Position numbers and translations under genes: made by a program. Under the pieces are notes generated by a model that ran no database searches, was not told where the DNA came from, and saw only the letters and a list, made by a program, of their open reading frames with translations. DNA of 64,000 nt, taken from contig CP136061.1 of the NCBI GenBank assembly GCA_032622095.1, positions 92,235,845 to 92,299,844 on the forward strand, in the 5' to 3' direction. Within the stretch, counting starts at the first letter, position 1. Each line of letters begins with the position of its first letter. This document shows, piece by piece, positions 22,480 to 34,284 of this stretch. Source of the DNA: Siphonodentalium dalli. Lineage: Eukaryota > Mollusca > Scaphopoda > Gadilida > Siphonodentaliidae.

Positions 22480-23226
22480 ACCAACGCAAGTCCCGTCATA
22501 AAATAATTAATGCTGCACCAGCACAGCTGCCGTCATGAAATGGTTAATGCTGCACCAACGCAGCTCCCGTCATGAAATGGTTAATGCTGCACCAGCGCAG
22601 CTCCCGCATGAAAGGGTTAATACTGCACCAACGCAGTTCCCATCATAAAAAAGTCAATGCTGCACCAACGCAGCTCCCGTCATAAAATAATTAATGCTGC
22701 ACCAGCGCAGCTCCCGTCATGAAAGGGTTAATGCTGCACCAGCGCAGCTCCCGTCATGAAATGGTTAATACTGCACCAACGCAGATCCCGTCATGAAAGG
22801 ATTAATACTGCACCAACGCAGATCCCGTCATTAAAGGGTTAATACTGCACAAACGCAGCTCCCATCATAAAAAATAATAATGCTGCACCAGCACAGCTCC
22901 CATCATGAAATAATTAATGCTGCACCAGCACAGCTCCCATCATGAAATAATTAATGCTGCACCAGCACAGCTCCCATCATTAAATAATTAATGCTGCACC
23001 AGCACAGTTTCTTTCATGAAAGGGTTAATGCTGCCCCACCGCAGCTCCCGTCATGCTGCACTACCGTAGCTCCCGTCATGAAAGGGTTAATGGTGCACCA
23101 ACGCAACTCCCATCATAAAATAATAAATGCTGCACCAGCACAGCTCCCATCATCAAATAATTAATGCTGCACCAGCACAGTTTCTTTCATGAAAGGGTTA
23201 ATGCTGCACCAATGCAGCTCCCGTCC
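22480..23226. repeat. 37-bp satellite, about 20 copies
   Basis: The unit is TTAATGCTGCACCAGC then (A/G)CAGCTCCCGTCATGAAA with variants (AAAGGG or AAATAA before TTAAT). The period is 37 bp, shown by TGCTGCACC at 22511 and 22548. Variants cluster, suggesting local spread of sub-types. One unit is truncated at about 23036-23076. There are no unique spacers, so it is a true satellite and not a CRISPR-like array. Confidence 0.95.
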
Positions 23227-23315
23227 CCGATAGCTTATCAATACCAATCAGGACAGTGGGTGTTTTTCCTCAATTAATTGAATTTCTTGTTACATATGTA
23301 TGTGTGCTTCAATTA

Positions 23316-24700
23316 TAGTCCGGAAAACGGACATTTTTAGCTTTATTTCTTGTCACCAGACAAGATGGCGTCCAACATAGCCGCCGTTTTTTTCAGACGG
23401 GTCAATAAGTCAGTTTGATGCAAATTCTAGTGAGAAAATGTTATCATATGTATACAAATGAATATATTTGGGTAACGTTAAGATATAATGCCACCTGCTT
23501 ATGATAAAATTGGAACTCAGTGTTCAAGATGGCCTCCAAAATATTACCCGGAAGTGGACAATGTTAGGTTTTTCACTAATATCTTCTAGATCGGTTTCTG
23601 CTGTTTGAACTGTTTGAGAATTGTCACATTATTGTGTATTGTTTATTTTAATTCATCGTTGAATTGGAGCAATGAATGTGCCATTCATGATGTACCACGC
23701 CCTTCTGATCCCTCAAAAATTCACTTTTACACAACGCGGTATAAAATTTCACCCATTTTAGTAATATTTCAACATGCAATTGACAGAACTTTGCGATGTA
23801 AGTGAGGTATGGGAATTCTTCATGTCAGTTGATCATTGGAGAAATGAAATATGCCATTCATGGGGGTACCAGCCCCTTCCGATCCCTCAAACATTCGATT
23901 TTAGAGAACGCGGAATTAAATTTCACAAAAAATTACCATTGGGATTCCAGTCATATTTCATGAAGAAATGGATTGAGCTGTGCAATATAAGTGATACATA
24001 CCATTACTAGTATGAGTATTCCAACTCAATAGAACCACAATTGCCACTTTGGCTCAAAATGACGGTCAAAATATGGAAATGGTAGATATTGCCACAGCGT
24101 GCCATGCAATCGCTTATAACTTATGGTTGATGAACAACATAGGCTCTTCTGTCTTATATACATTTAGTAATAGCATTGCTCGTGCATCTATGTTAATTGT
24201 TACCATTTAACCACTGACACTATCATAATTATTAGAATGTTCTATAAAACTTGACATCAAAATCGGCAAAAAAATAACTTTTCATGTTTGGACCAATTTT
24301 CCAAGTAAGATGGAGCTATCTTTGGTATCAAAGGTTAATATTGATTGGATCTGTCTTAAATACATCACACTGAGATATTTTGAGACAAAATTACTCAAGA
24401 TGGCTTGAAAAATAGCAACCAAATTTAATAAAAATGTAGATATTTCGAATATACCCCGAACAGTATTCTCTGCTGTTCCGAAAAGGTAGTCAATTGCGAC
24501 TCACTTCGTTATTAAACACGTTACTGGATCAGCTGGCAACTATATGTTCTATTCTGATTGTCCCATTGCGTTATGCGGCATTAACAATTAATTTTAAAGG
24601 ATGCAGTACGAAATTTTGCAGAAAACATATTGCTGGATTCTGGACATGTTTTGAACGGAATTGGGCTGAACTTTGAAACTGAACTGAGAGGGGCCATACT
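23316..24700 (+). repeat. dispersed repeat family A, copy 4 (fullest copy)
   Basis: Starts TAGTCCGGAAAACGGAC and continues AGCTTTATTTCTTGTCACC, ACAAGATGGCGTCCAACAT, CAAGATGGCCTCCAAAAT, TTCCAGTCATATTTCATG, CTTTTCATGTTTGGACC and CAAGATGGCTTG. It ends in GGATTCTGGACATGTTTTG and the TTTGAAACTGAACTGAGAG block. The same order appears reversed at 28420-29517. No frame stays open across copies. Homology to the partner extends ~35 bp left of TAGTCCGG. Confidence 0.75.
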
Positions 24701-25753
24701 ATCAATAACATAAAAAATTCTGCCCCACTGGCATCGGCATTGGTTGAATAATGCCAGGAAACCCGTTTTTTCCATTGTGCACATAACACGCCATCAAGAT
24801 GAATAATCTCTGACATTACCTCTTATCGGTTAACATAAATTATCCTTGGGTTATTCTGGAAAAGGATTGCCAACCACAAGTACACCTTTACAACCCTCGC
24901 ATGACGATACAGTCCCTCCATATAGACGAAAACACCACACACCTGACCATGTGGCCACTCGCTTTATGCGCATACACCTCACCATGACCATACAGGGTAA
25001 ACCATACACCCCACATATGCAGTGTTCCTTGGCGAAAATAAATTGTAAATGGCGAAAAATAATGACCAAATGGCGAAAAAATGGCTAAACTAATTACCTC
25101 CCAATAATGGAGGCGATTATGAACAAACCAGCTTAGTTCTAGGTCTAATTACCGTCACGCGCAGCTAACATCCGTACAACAAAGGCGTCGGCACTTCGTG
25201 TAAGTTACGATGTGCCTCGATCAATTAGTAATAGGTGTACATTGGTGTTGATTAACTTGATTTCATACAGTGTCAATGGCAAACGCTTTGTGTTGTCAAA
25301 CAAATTTTAAGAATGTTACTTATAATTTTATATGGAATCATTTTGCAGTATGTTATTGTTATTTACATGCACCATTGTTGCTCATATTCCTTTGTTATTG
25401 TTTTATTTTGTCACTAAATTGTAATATACGTTAAAGTTATCTCAAAATAAGTTCCAAAACAAGTAGCTAAAGTAAAGGGCATTTGGCTAAACAAAATGGC
25501 TAAAGTAATTTCTGGACCAGCGGGAACACTGCACACATGACTATAGAGCCATGAGTCACCATGCAGGCACACCAGATATAATCCTGCACCTTACTCGCGA
25601 CCGAAAAGTCACTCTCTGTATACATATTCACCACATACAGTAACTTCTTGTATATATATATTCGCCTCATCATTGGCCATACAATCACTCCCTGTATGTG
25701 TGTGTATATGTATATATATATTTCACAGTTTAGTATAGCATGTGCACAGTAAT
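24701..25753. repeat. degenerate CACC/CATA-rich satellite fragments
   Basis: Short units resembling CACTCC(C)TGTATACATATTCACC and CCATATAGCCACTCC recur at about 24960-25020 and 25560-25700, mixed with unique AT-rich sequence. ATGGCGAAAA words recur at 25030-25085, and TGGCTAAA(G/C) at 25083, 25484 and 25497. No gene is supported. Confidence 0.5.
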
Positions 25754-26011
25754 ATATATGGTCCAATTTTTATATAAGACATGTCAATAGAAAATAATTC
25801 ATGCGATATACCCAAGCTAGATACCATGCAATATACCCATGTAATATACCCATGCGATATACCCATCCGATACACCCATGCACCATGCATGCAATATACT
25901 CATGCAATATACCCATGCACTATACCCATGCGATATACCCATGCATTATACCCAAAATGTCTATAGGCCTATGAATTATTTTCTATAGACATGTCTTATA
26001 TCAATATTGGA

Positions 26012-26019
<8 letters not shown>
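25754..26019. repeat. hairpin element carrying an ATACCCATGC microsatellite
   Basis: The left arm (25754-25803, ATATATGGTCCAATTTT then AAGACATGTC, AATAGAAAATAATTCAT) is the reverse complement of the right arm (25971-26019). The interior (25804-25965) is a ~10-11-bp tandem repeat of ATACCCATGC(A/G). This looks like a MITE whose loop has expanded into a microsatellite. It is followed at once by an (AT)n run. Confidence 0.8.

Positions 26020-26060
<41 letters not shown>
26013..26060. repeat. (AT)n microsatellite
   Basis: Pure alternating AT for ~45 bp directly beside the hairpin element. Confidence 0.9.
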
Positions 26061-26063
<3 letters not shown>

Positions 26064-27450
26064 TTACCACACCTATGGCCATATAGCCATATACACACGC
26101 ACCCATGCATATAGATTCGCTACACGTATACATATTCACCTCACCAATGGCTACATATCCCTTCTGATATACCAGTACCCCGCACTACCCACCCTTGTCG
26201 ATACGGTCACTCCCCGTTTGCATATTGCCCACACCCATAATCATATAGACACCCAAGATATACACCCCACATATGTTCACAGTGACTCCATGTATACATA
26301 TAAACTTCACCAATGGCCACACAGCCCTTCAATAAACACAGTATCCAGGTATACGTATGCACCTCAAGATTGAATGGATATACCAATATCCCGCAAATAC
26401 GGCCATTCGTATGCTCCAGACTTGCATATAGACCTCATCCGTGACAATTTGGCCACATATATGCATATGTACTTCAGCAGTCTTGACGATACAGTCATTC
26501 CATGTACACCTATATACATTACCCATAAGCATACAACCACTCCCTATTTATCCATACGCCCACCAATGATCACACAGCCACAGCAAGTATGCGTCTACCC
26601 TTCTACTATAAATTACAACACAAATTTATGCAAATAGCCAGAGTCTGCGCTTTATTGTGCAAAGAGGCATATCACAAACAGCTGGTATTATTCCTGCGTT
26701 AAAACAGAGATTAAACCCATTCTTTGGGAAAAAACCCTCTGTCATACATGACATGGATATAACATGAATCAATTTGCATCATGACTATATACAATGTTCT
26801 ACTCGTGTGTACATATCAGATTTTGTTTTTGTTTTTGCCTTTATTGTATGCTATACTACTTTTTGTATTATATACTTGTTATAGAACCATGCGCTGAAAG
26901 CAAACTGGCTAAAGTGATCTATTTCACTCACAACGCCTAAGGCGTAAACACATTTCAATTGTAATACTGCTCACTCATAATTAACCTTGACAAATGATGC
27001 AGTCACCGAACGAGCGCTCAACGCATTTCGGTGACCATTCAATTGTAATCACTCGTATCCGTATAGACAAAAGTTTTGATATTATACTTCGAAACGTACA
27101 AAACTATTAGTATACACACACGCATAACCATACCGTCACCCATAATTATATACATGAACAACACAGCTTGACCATGCAGCTACACTCGTTATACCAATAA
27201 GCCACTTCAATGACAGTCACTCCACGTATACACATTCACCTCACACATGACCACTCCGGTATTCCTATGCATCTCACCATGGACACCCCACCCATGACCA
27301 TATAGCCACCGCTTGTATAATTATTCATCACTCCTTGTATGCATATGCATTTCACGATGGACACCGCACTCATGACCGTATAGCCACTCCTTTTATTACA
27401 TATCCATCTATGAATACCACATGATCGCATACTTTCCTAGGTGTGTGGTA
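26061..27450. repeat. degenerate satellite (CACTCC-TGTATACATATTCACC family)
   Basis: Units of roughly 45-60 bp recur at 26090-26610 and 27110-27440. Words such as GTATACATATTCACCTCACC, ATGGCCACATAGCC and CACTCC appear in varying order. A further unit is at 28318-28385. Divergence is high, so the period is approximate. Short ORFs on both strands here come from the repeat. Confidence 0.6.
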
Positions 27451-28419
27451 ATTTTCAATACCAGCACATGTGCTAATCTGTGCCGGACTATTTTATTGAG
27501 CAGCTAGACTGGTTCGCGATGTTACTATTTTAGCAACAATAATTTCAATTCAATTCATATCTGGGGAAAACCCGAAGGTCGAGGAAATGCGGCAGTTTCA
27601 AAACAAAATCACGCACTCCCGAACAAATAGATAATAAAAAATGCAATGTTATTATTATTATATCTTTAGGCATCTGAGACTACCAGAATACGTCAACAAA
27701 TTCTTACGTTTTGTGAGTAGCACAAAATAAAAAAAACAAACAAACATTAATTACCTTTTAAGTTCTGGTCGATTTGTTGACACAGTATATTGCATTCATG
27801 TGAATCAACGACCATTCACAGTATTTTGTTATTTTCCATTTAAAGTAAATGAATTCCTTGAAATATCCTAGGTGTGACCTAGTTTAACTTTCAACAATTT
27901 CCTTATTTCAGCATCGAAATGTCAAATAAAAATTTTAATCCATGATTGAAGAGCAAGTTGGTTTTTGATGCCAATGGTCGGTATATATTCTTTAACACAA
28001 AACACGACTTTATGTGAAGTTTGACGATCCAAATCAGTTGAATTAAACACAAATATAACACAATTCCGACACCAGGTGAAGTATAAACAAAATTCGCCGG
28101 TAAGTCAGTTTCTAAAGTTCCTTGAATCGATAGACTGGTTCCTTGGATTGTAACTGACATAAACCCTTTGCGTTGAAAAAGAATACTGAGGCATTTTTCG
28201 ACAATAAATATCGTTCCGGCACTCGTGGTATCACTCCGCCGGCTATCTCGTGCGGTAATCATTTACAAAAACAAAACGAAGACGGTTCTATCTATTTATA
28301 ACTATTCACAAAATTGATGATTATACAATAACTCCCTGTATACATATTCACCCCATATATGAACACAAGTCACTCCATGGCTGCCATTTTGACATAGATC
28401 ATGTGTTAAGTTGATCAAT
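27451..28419. other. mostly unique AT-rich DNA, no supported gene
   Basis: Contains a 119-codon minus-strand ORF (27903-28262) with a hydrophobic stretch GVGIVLYLCLIQLIWIV. It has no recognisable domain, no splice context and no relatives in the window, so it is not called. Confidence 0.4.
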
Positions 28420-29517
28420 AATCCCTCTCAGATCCGTTTCGAAGTTCTGCCCATTTCCGTTCAAACACAGGGCCAGAATCCCCCAAAAAAGTCGTTTTCG
28501 GCAAAATTTCATATTGCATCATTTAAAAAGAATAAGGTATATAATTCGTTATTGTCAGTTGATTAAGTATCATGGTTAATAACCAAGTGAGAGAGTCACA
28601 ATTGACTACCTATTCGGAACAGCCGAAAATATTATTCGGGATATATGCGAAAAATATACATCTTTACCAAATTTTGTTGCCATTTTACAAGCCATCTTGA
28701 GTAATTTTGTCTAAATATACATGTGACACATTGAAGACAGAACAAAACAAGAAACACATGTGGTACAAAAGATAGTTTCATTTTATTTGAAAAATGTCAA
28801 AACTTAAATAGTATCAATTAATCAAGGTGCATAACAAATGTCAGTATGCAATGTGTATAAGACAGAATAGCCAATGTTGTTCATCAACCACAAATTACAA
28901 GTGATTGCGTGGCATGATGTGGCAATATCAACCATTTTATATATTTTGGCCGCCATTTTGAGCCAAGTGAAAATTTTTGTCCATTGAGTTTGAATATTCA
29001 TAAGTAATGGCATGTCTCACTTATATTACACAGCTCAGTCCATTTCTTCATAAAATATGACTGAAATCCCAATGGTGATTTTTGGTGAAATTTAATTCCG
29101 CGTTCTCTAATATCGAATTTTTGAGGGATCGGAAGGGGCTGGTACCCCCGTGAATGGCATATTCCATTGATCCAATGATCAATGAACATGAATAATACAA
29201 AATAAAGTCACAATTTTCAACCAGTTCCAAACAGCAGAAACTGATCTTAAAAATATCAGTGAAAAAACGTCAAATATTCCACTTCCTGCTGCCATTTTTC
29301 CGGCCATCTTAGACGGAGAGCTCCAATGTTGCCATAGAAAGGTGGCATTTTATCTTAGCGTCTCAAAAATGTATGCCTTTGTATACACATGGCAATATTT
29401 TCTAACTATAATTTACATCAAACTGATAGTTAACCGTCTGAAAAAACGGCGACGATGTTGGACGCCATCTTGTCCGGTGACCAGAAATAAAGCTAAAAAG
29501 GTCGGTTTCCCGGACTA
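28420..29517 (-). repeat. dispersed repeat family A, copy 5
   Basis: Reverse complement of the 23316-24700 copy. It starts (plus sense) in CCCTCTCAGATCCGTTTC and ends at CCGGACTA (29510-29517). The pair faces outwards around 3.7 kb of satellite DNA, giving a ~6.2-kb inverted arrangement. About 35 bp beyond CCGGACTA also match the left partner (GAAGCACA and ACATACATATGTAC). Confidence 0.75.
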
Positions 29518-29679
29518 AAATTGAAGCACACTATGCCACACATACATATGTACAAAAATCAAAAGAAGGCACTTTTATCCGGGCTGTTGTGATATTATAT
29601 CCACTAATACAAAGGAAATCAAAATTAATGTTATCGAAATCTTGCAGAAGAAACGAAAATCCATAAGACTATCTATATT

Positions 29680-31272
29680 TATCCCGCATGGTTGTTATTA
29701 ATAACAAGACAGGTTTGCCTTAATGACTACCCTTTGTTAATCACAAAAGCAACAGGTAGTCGGAAACGTGTTTATGGACCTCCAGCTTTCTTGTCATTGG
29801 TGAAGGCCCTTTTTGGTACCACCCAAGCGCCAACCATGGGGTCCTGGTCGACGATCACATATCTAGTCCTGAACACACACTAAGCATAGCTGTTAGCACA
29901 AGGGGTACCCCCTCCCAAAATGGAAGCAGGACACATTGGGTGGGAGGGTGAGTAGCGTTAAATAATATCGACCGAGTCGGTCGAACGAAATTACCCGAAA
30001 GACAGTATGGTGCAGTGTGATTACTCAATTGACTTGGCACCAGACGAAATAGTTCCTCCCTCAATATCGATGGGATTTGTTTCAATGCTTTAGCATCTAT
30101 CATCGTTCCTTTAGGGCAAACAAAGGCATTATCTCAGTTGACAATTAGTGAAGTGAGGAATATAGAAGCTGGCAAATTGAGTGGCTAATTGACATATCGC
30201 TCCGCGTGTACTGATATGATCAGGTCTATGCAGTAATGTCATATCTATTGACAGCCATTGGGTTTTTCCAGTAGCAACCAGATCGAGATAAAAGATATTC
30301 TTCGCGTCGCTCTGGCATCTCTGTTTTATCCCGCATTGTTGTTATTAATAACAAGACAGGTTTGCCTTGATGACCACCCTTTATTAATCACAAAAGCAAC
30401 AGGTAGTCGGAAACGTGTTTATGGACCTCCAGCTTTCTTGTCATTTGTGAGGCCCTTTTTTGGTACCACCCAAGCGCCAACCATGGGGTCCTGGTCGACG
30501 ATCACATAATCTAGTCCTGAACACACACACTAAGCATAGCTGTTAGCACAAGGGGTACCCCCTCCCAAAATGGAAGCAGGAAACATTGGGTGGGAGGGTG
30601 GGTAGCGTTAAATGATATCGACCGAGTCGGTCGAACAAAATTACCCGAAAGACAGCATGCTGCAGTGTGATTACTCAATTGACTTGTCGCCAGACGAAAT
30701 AGTTCCTCCCTCAACATCGATGGGATTTGTTTCAATGCTTTATGGACCTCCAGCTTTCTTGTCATTGGTAAAGGCCCCTTTTTTGGTACCACCCAAGCGC
30801 CAACCATGGGGTCCTGGTCGACGATCACATATCTAGTCCTGCACACACACTAAGCATAGCTGTTAGCACAAGGGGTACCCCCTCCCAAAATGGAAGCAGG
30901 AAACATTGGGTGGGAGGGTGGGTAGCGTTAAATGATATCGACCGAGTCGGTCGAACGAAATTACATGAAAGACAGAATGCTGCAGTGTGATTACTCAATT
31001 GACTTGGCGCCAGACGAAATAGTTCCTCCCTCAATATCGATGGGATTTGTTTCAATGCTTTAGCATATATCCTCGTTCCTTTAGGGCAAACAAAGGCATT
31101 ATCTCAGTTGACAATTAGTGAAGTGAGGAATATAGAAGCTGGCAAATTGAGTGGCTAATTGCCATATCGCTCCGCATGTACTGAGGTGATCAGGTCTATG
31201 CAGTACTGTCAGATCTATTGATGGCCATTGGGTTTTTCAAGTAGCAACCAGATCGAGATAAAAGATATGCTT
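29680..31272. repeat. tandem repeat, unit about 647 bp, about 2.5 copies
   Basis: Copy 1 spans 29680-30326. Copy 2 starts at 30327 with the same TATCCCGCAT(G/T)GTTG block. Copy 3 is reached at 30741 after loss of ~330 bp, joined inside TTCAATGCTTTA / GTTTATGGACC, where TTTA is shared. Conserved words are CCAACCATGGGGTCCTGGTC, AAGGGGTACCCCCTCCC and the palindrome CGACCGAGTCGGTCG. Short minus-strand frames recur in each copy but are broken differently. Gene-like origin cannot be excluded. Confidence 0.85.
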
Positions 31273-32046
31273 CAAATTACATCACACTTAATCGGCTTAT
31301 TTCCGCGGCCATAAACCTGTGTTTTTATAACAATTTATTTGAGACAAACTGTTGCGCGCGTATTTGTCGGCGCTTATCAGTTGAAGTTAATAATCGTGCA
31401 GCCTGTGTTACAAATGTTCAAATATAATAGACAAAATATACGTCAAATAAATAGCGTGACCAATGAGCATTCACAAAACAATATACATCAGTTTTGAAAA
31501 CGAGTAAAATCGATTATAAATGAAAACGCTCTTTATCGTGTACCGGCGCTTTTGTGCAAGGTTTTTAATGGACGCAATCATTGGATTTTGTTCTAGGCAA
31601 AACGAAAACAAACAATACAAAACGTGTTCAAACTTCCTCTTTTGAATGTTGATAACGTCAAGTAAAACATCACGGGGTGTTGTTATAGCCGGTTATGATT
31701 CTTTGGTGAGCACGCAGTTCATGCCAAATTCATGTATATATATCACACATGTTTAGTATACATGACACGTCGTCACTTTCGGTGAATTGTTGAAACACAA
31801 GTGAGCACATCTAACGAAAGGTTTATGTGGTATATAAAATAGAAGCATGGCCAGTTGACGAAACAAAATCAAAATGAACTTCAGCCGATGTACTGACTGC
31901 GAACTAAAAACCTCCTAAACGACCGTGGTGTTCCGTCAACTAGATGAAAAAAAAATGAGAAAGTGCAGCTAGCCGACAGAAACTTCCATTTGCGGTCATG
32001 TACTGAGATCAATAAACGCTCTTTATTGGTTCCGTTTTATATGGTA
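31273..32046. other. no gene seen
   Basis: Unique AT-rich sequence. The 12-mer AACGCTCTTTAT occurs at 31525 and 32015 (see findings). No ORF of note. Confidence 0.5.
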
Positions 32047-32683
32047 CTAGCAGGTGGACCCGACTTCGTCCGGGCAGTTTCGCCTCTGCTTTTCGGCGGA
32101 TTGCGCGATTTGACCTTGAGCTGTCCATTTTGAAGGTCAAGGTGATGTGGGGTCACGATTTGACCAGTCCAAAACACTGCACGGACAAAAGTACTCGACA
32201 AAAGTACCCGTGGACATCCATCCGGTTTTACCCGACTTGACCTTGAATTGATCATTTTGAAGGTCAAGGTCAGGTCGTGGCCACGATTTGACCCGGCCAA
32301 AACACTCAGTGGACAAAAGTAACCCTATGCATCAAATTTCATCGAAATCCCATAACAAGTCGCGATTTGACCTTGAATTGACCCCATTTCAAGGTCAATG
32401 TCACGTCGCACGGGCAAATGAATAGGCTTATGACACTCCCCATACGAAAGTATCCTTAGACATTAATTTTCATCGAAATCCCGTGATACTCGGGCGTTTG
32501 ACCTTGAAATTACCGATGTCAAGGTCAATGTCACGTCGCACGGGCAAATTAATAGGCCTATGCCACTCCCCGGCCGAAAGTACCCCCACATACCAAGTTT
32601 CATCGAAATCGGCTCGGTCATTTTCGAGTCCATCGCGAACAGACAGACAGACGCACACACAGATTTCCCAAAATATATAATAG
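32047..32683. mobile_element. SINE-like / non-autonomous retroposon unit 1
   Basis: The head is CTAGCAGGTGGACCCGAC. The body has repeated TTGACCTTGAATTGACC and AAGGTCAA(G/T)GTCA segments. The tail includes CCAAGTTTCATCGAAATCGG, TTTTCGAGTCCATCGCGAAC and AGACAGACAGACGCACAC, then AAATATATAATAG. This tail type is widespread in invertebrate short retroposons. Directly followed by another unit with the same head. Confidence 0.65.
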
Positions 32684-33343
32684 ACTAGCAGGTTAGCCCG
32701 CCACCGGCGGCTTGTCCGAAACATGACATTTATATATATATTTTTTTAATTTTTAGCTCCACGCGTTTCAATAAGAAACATTTGTACCCGGTAGCTCCAC
32801 CAGTTTCCGAGATCTGGTCTGCGCATGAAAATTTGTACCCGGCGCAAGATACATTCACATGCCAAATTTCAAGTCGATAGCTCCACCCGTTTCCGAGATC
32901 TCGTCTGCGCATGCGCTGCACGGGCGTCGCACGGGCTCGGCGACCCGATAAAATTTGTACCCGGCGCAAGATACATTCACATAGCAAATTTCAAGTCGAT
33001 AGCTCCACCCGTTTCCGAGATCTCGTCTGTGCATGCGCTGCACGGGCGTCACACGGGCTCGGCGACCCGATAAAATTTGTACCCGGCGCAAGATACATTC
33101 ACATAGCAAATTTCAAGTCGATAGCTCCACCCGTTTCCGAGATCTCGCCTGCGCATGCGCTGCACGGGCGTCGCACGGGCTCGCCAATACGACAACGACC
33201 ACCGCCTGGTCAAACTACACACACGTACCAAGTTTCGTCCCGATCGGTCGAGAATCGTAGATTTGTATGAAGTACAACACACACACAAACATAAATATAT
33301 AAGAGAGATATGTAAATTAGATAGATTGTATCAAAATATATAG
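32684..33343. mobile_element. SINE-like unit 2 with internal 122-bp tandem repeats
   Basis: The head is ACTAGCAGGTTAGCCCGCC. The core word TCCGAGATCTCG lies at 32892, 33014 and 33136 (period 122 bp), each with CTGCGCATGCGCTGCACGGG and ATTTGTACCCGGCGCAAG. The tail is ACACGTACCAAGTTTCGTCC then GATCGGTCGAGAATCGTAG and CA-rich sequence. Because 122 is not a multiple of three, the apparent ORFs repeat in rotating frames and are not genes. Confidence 0.8.
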
Positions 33344-33497
33344 GAGAGATATGTAAATGATCTACACACCATTACTGGTGTTTGTCAAAGTTTAGTGGGG
33401 TATATCAATACTCATTCACGATCATATCATTGAGGTCCGGAGGGTGTGGACTATCTCTCGAATACAAGGAGTTCTCAAAATATATAGAAGAGATAGA
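33344..33497. other. spacer between SINE-like units
   Basis: Unique sequence between two ATATATA(G)-type tails; it contains CACACCATTACTGGTGTTTG. No gene. Confidence 0.4.
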
Positions 33498-34284
33498 CTA
33501 GCAGGTTAGCCCGACACTGGCGTGGTTGGTCAGAAACATGACATCTTTTTAATTATTTTGTTTTTATTTAATTTTGTTTTTATTTCTTAACATTTAATTA
33601 TTTATTTATTTTTTAATATTTATTTAATTTTTTTTTTAATTTAATTGAATTTAATTCTTTCTTTTTTTAATTTAATTTAATTTTTTTTTTATTCGGCCTT
33701 TTTCGGGCGGAAAAACTGACCCGATGAAATCCCCCCTTCCCTTCCTAGGAACGACAGCATCACACAACACGCATTTTTTGTTTTTCATGAGTTAATTCAT
33801 GGTACCCGTCCCTAAAAGACTGACCCGATGAAAAATTCCCCTGTTCCTAGGACATACAGACATAAGAATGACACAACAACTCATTGTACGATATAAAAAA
33901 TGTAGAATTACGCCTCTTAGATCAATTCTGCCTTTTTAATCGAGATAATTGCATTTCGGGGTTCTCATCCGTATTTCGTACGCATGGGGTAGTCGTTTAG
34001 CAATGTCGATTGCAATAAAGAGCGTTCGTCGTTAACAACTCCGAATATGGTCAATATAAAGATCGTTGATGCATTAACCCCCGAAGTGGCGTTTGCGGTG
34101 ATTTTGATGATTGGGAGTGGAGAATCAGTGCTCAGAGCTTGTCCAAAATGCGACGTCGACGATCCCCGTGTGTTTTTACACTTATATACGAAATTTGAGC
34201 TCAATCTGTCCACGCGTTTTCGATTCTATGAAGTACCCCCACACACACATATATATATACGGAAGTCTAAAAATATATATATAG
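33498..34284. mobile_element. SINE-like unit 3, with T-rich interior
   Basis: The head ACTAGCAGGTTAGCCCGAC is shared with unit 2. The interior at 33546-33690 is a T/A homopurine-homopyrimidine-like run (TTTTTAATTTAA words). It ends with CACGCGTTTTCGATTCTATG, AAGTACCCCCACACACAC and ATATATATAG. The distal body differs from units 2 and 4, so it may be a sister subfamily. Confidence 0.5.

Noticed and set aside
22480-23226. CRISPR-like appearance of regularly spaced repeats
   Set aside because: The whole 37-bp unit repeats with no unique spacers, and the surroundings are eukaryotic.
27903-28262. 119-codon minus-strand ORF with a hydrophobic segment
   Set aside because: No recognisable domain, splice signals, paralogue or regulatory context. 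A single ORF of this length is expected by chance in 64 kb.
30511-30846. 111-codon minus-strand ORF in the 647-bp tandem repeat
   Set aside because: Equivalent frames in the other copies are broken at different places, and no homologue is recognised. Kept only as a possibility in the findings.
32825-33270. Overlapping ORFs up to 119 codons with repeated RDLVCACA-type peptide, both strands
   Set aside because: Produced by a 122-bp tandem repeat, which rotates the frame each unit; the same happens at 34305-34911. They are not conserved as protein.
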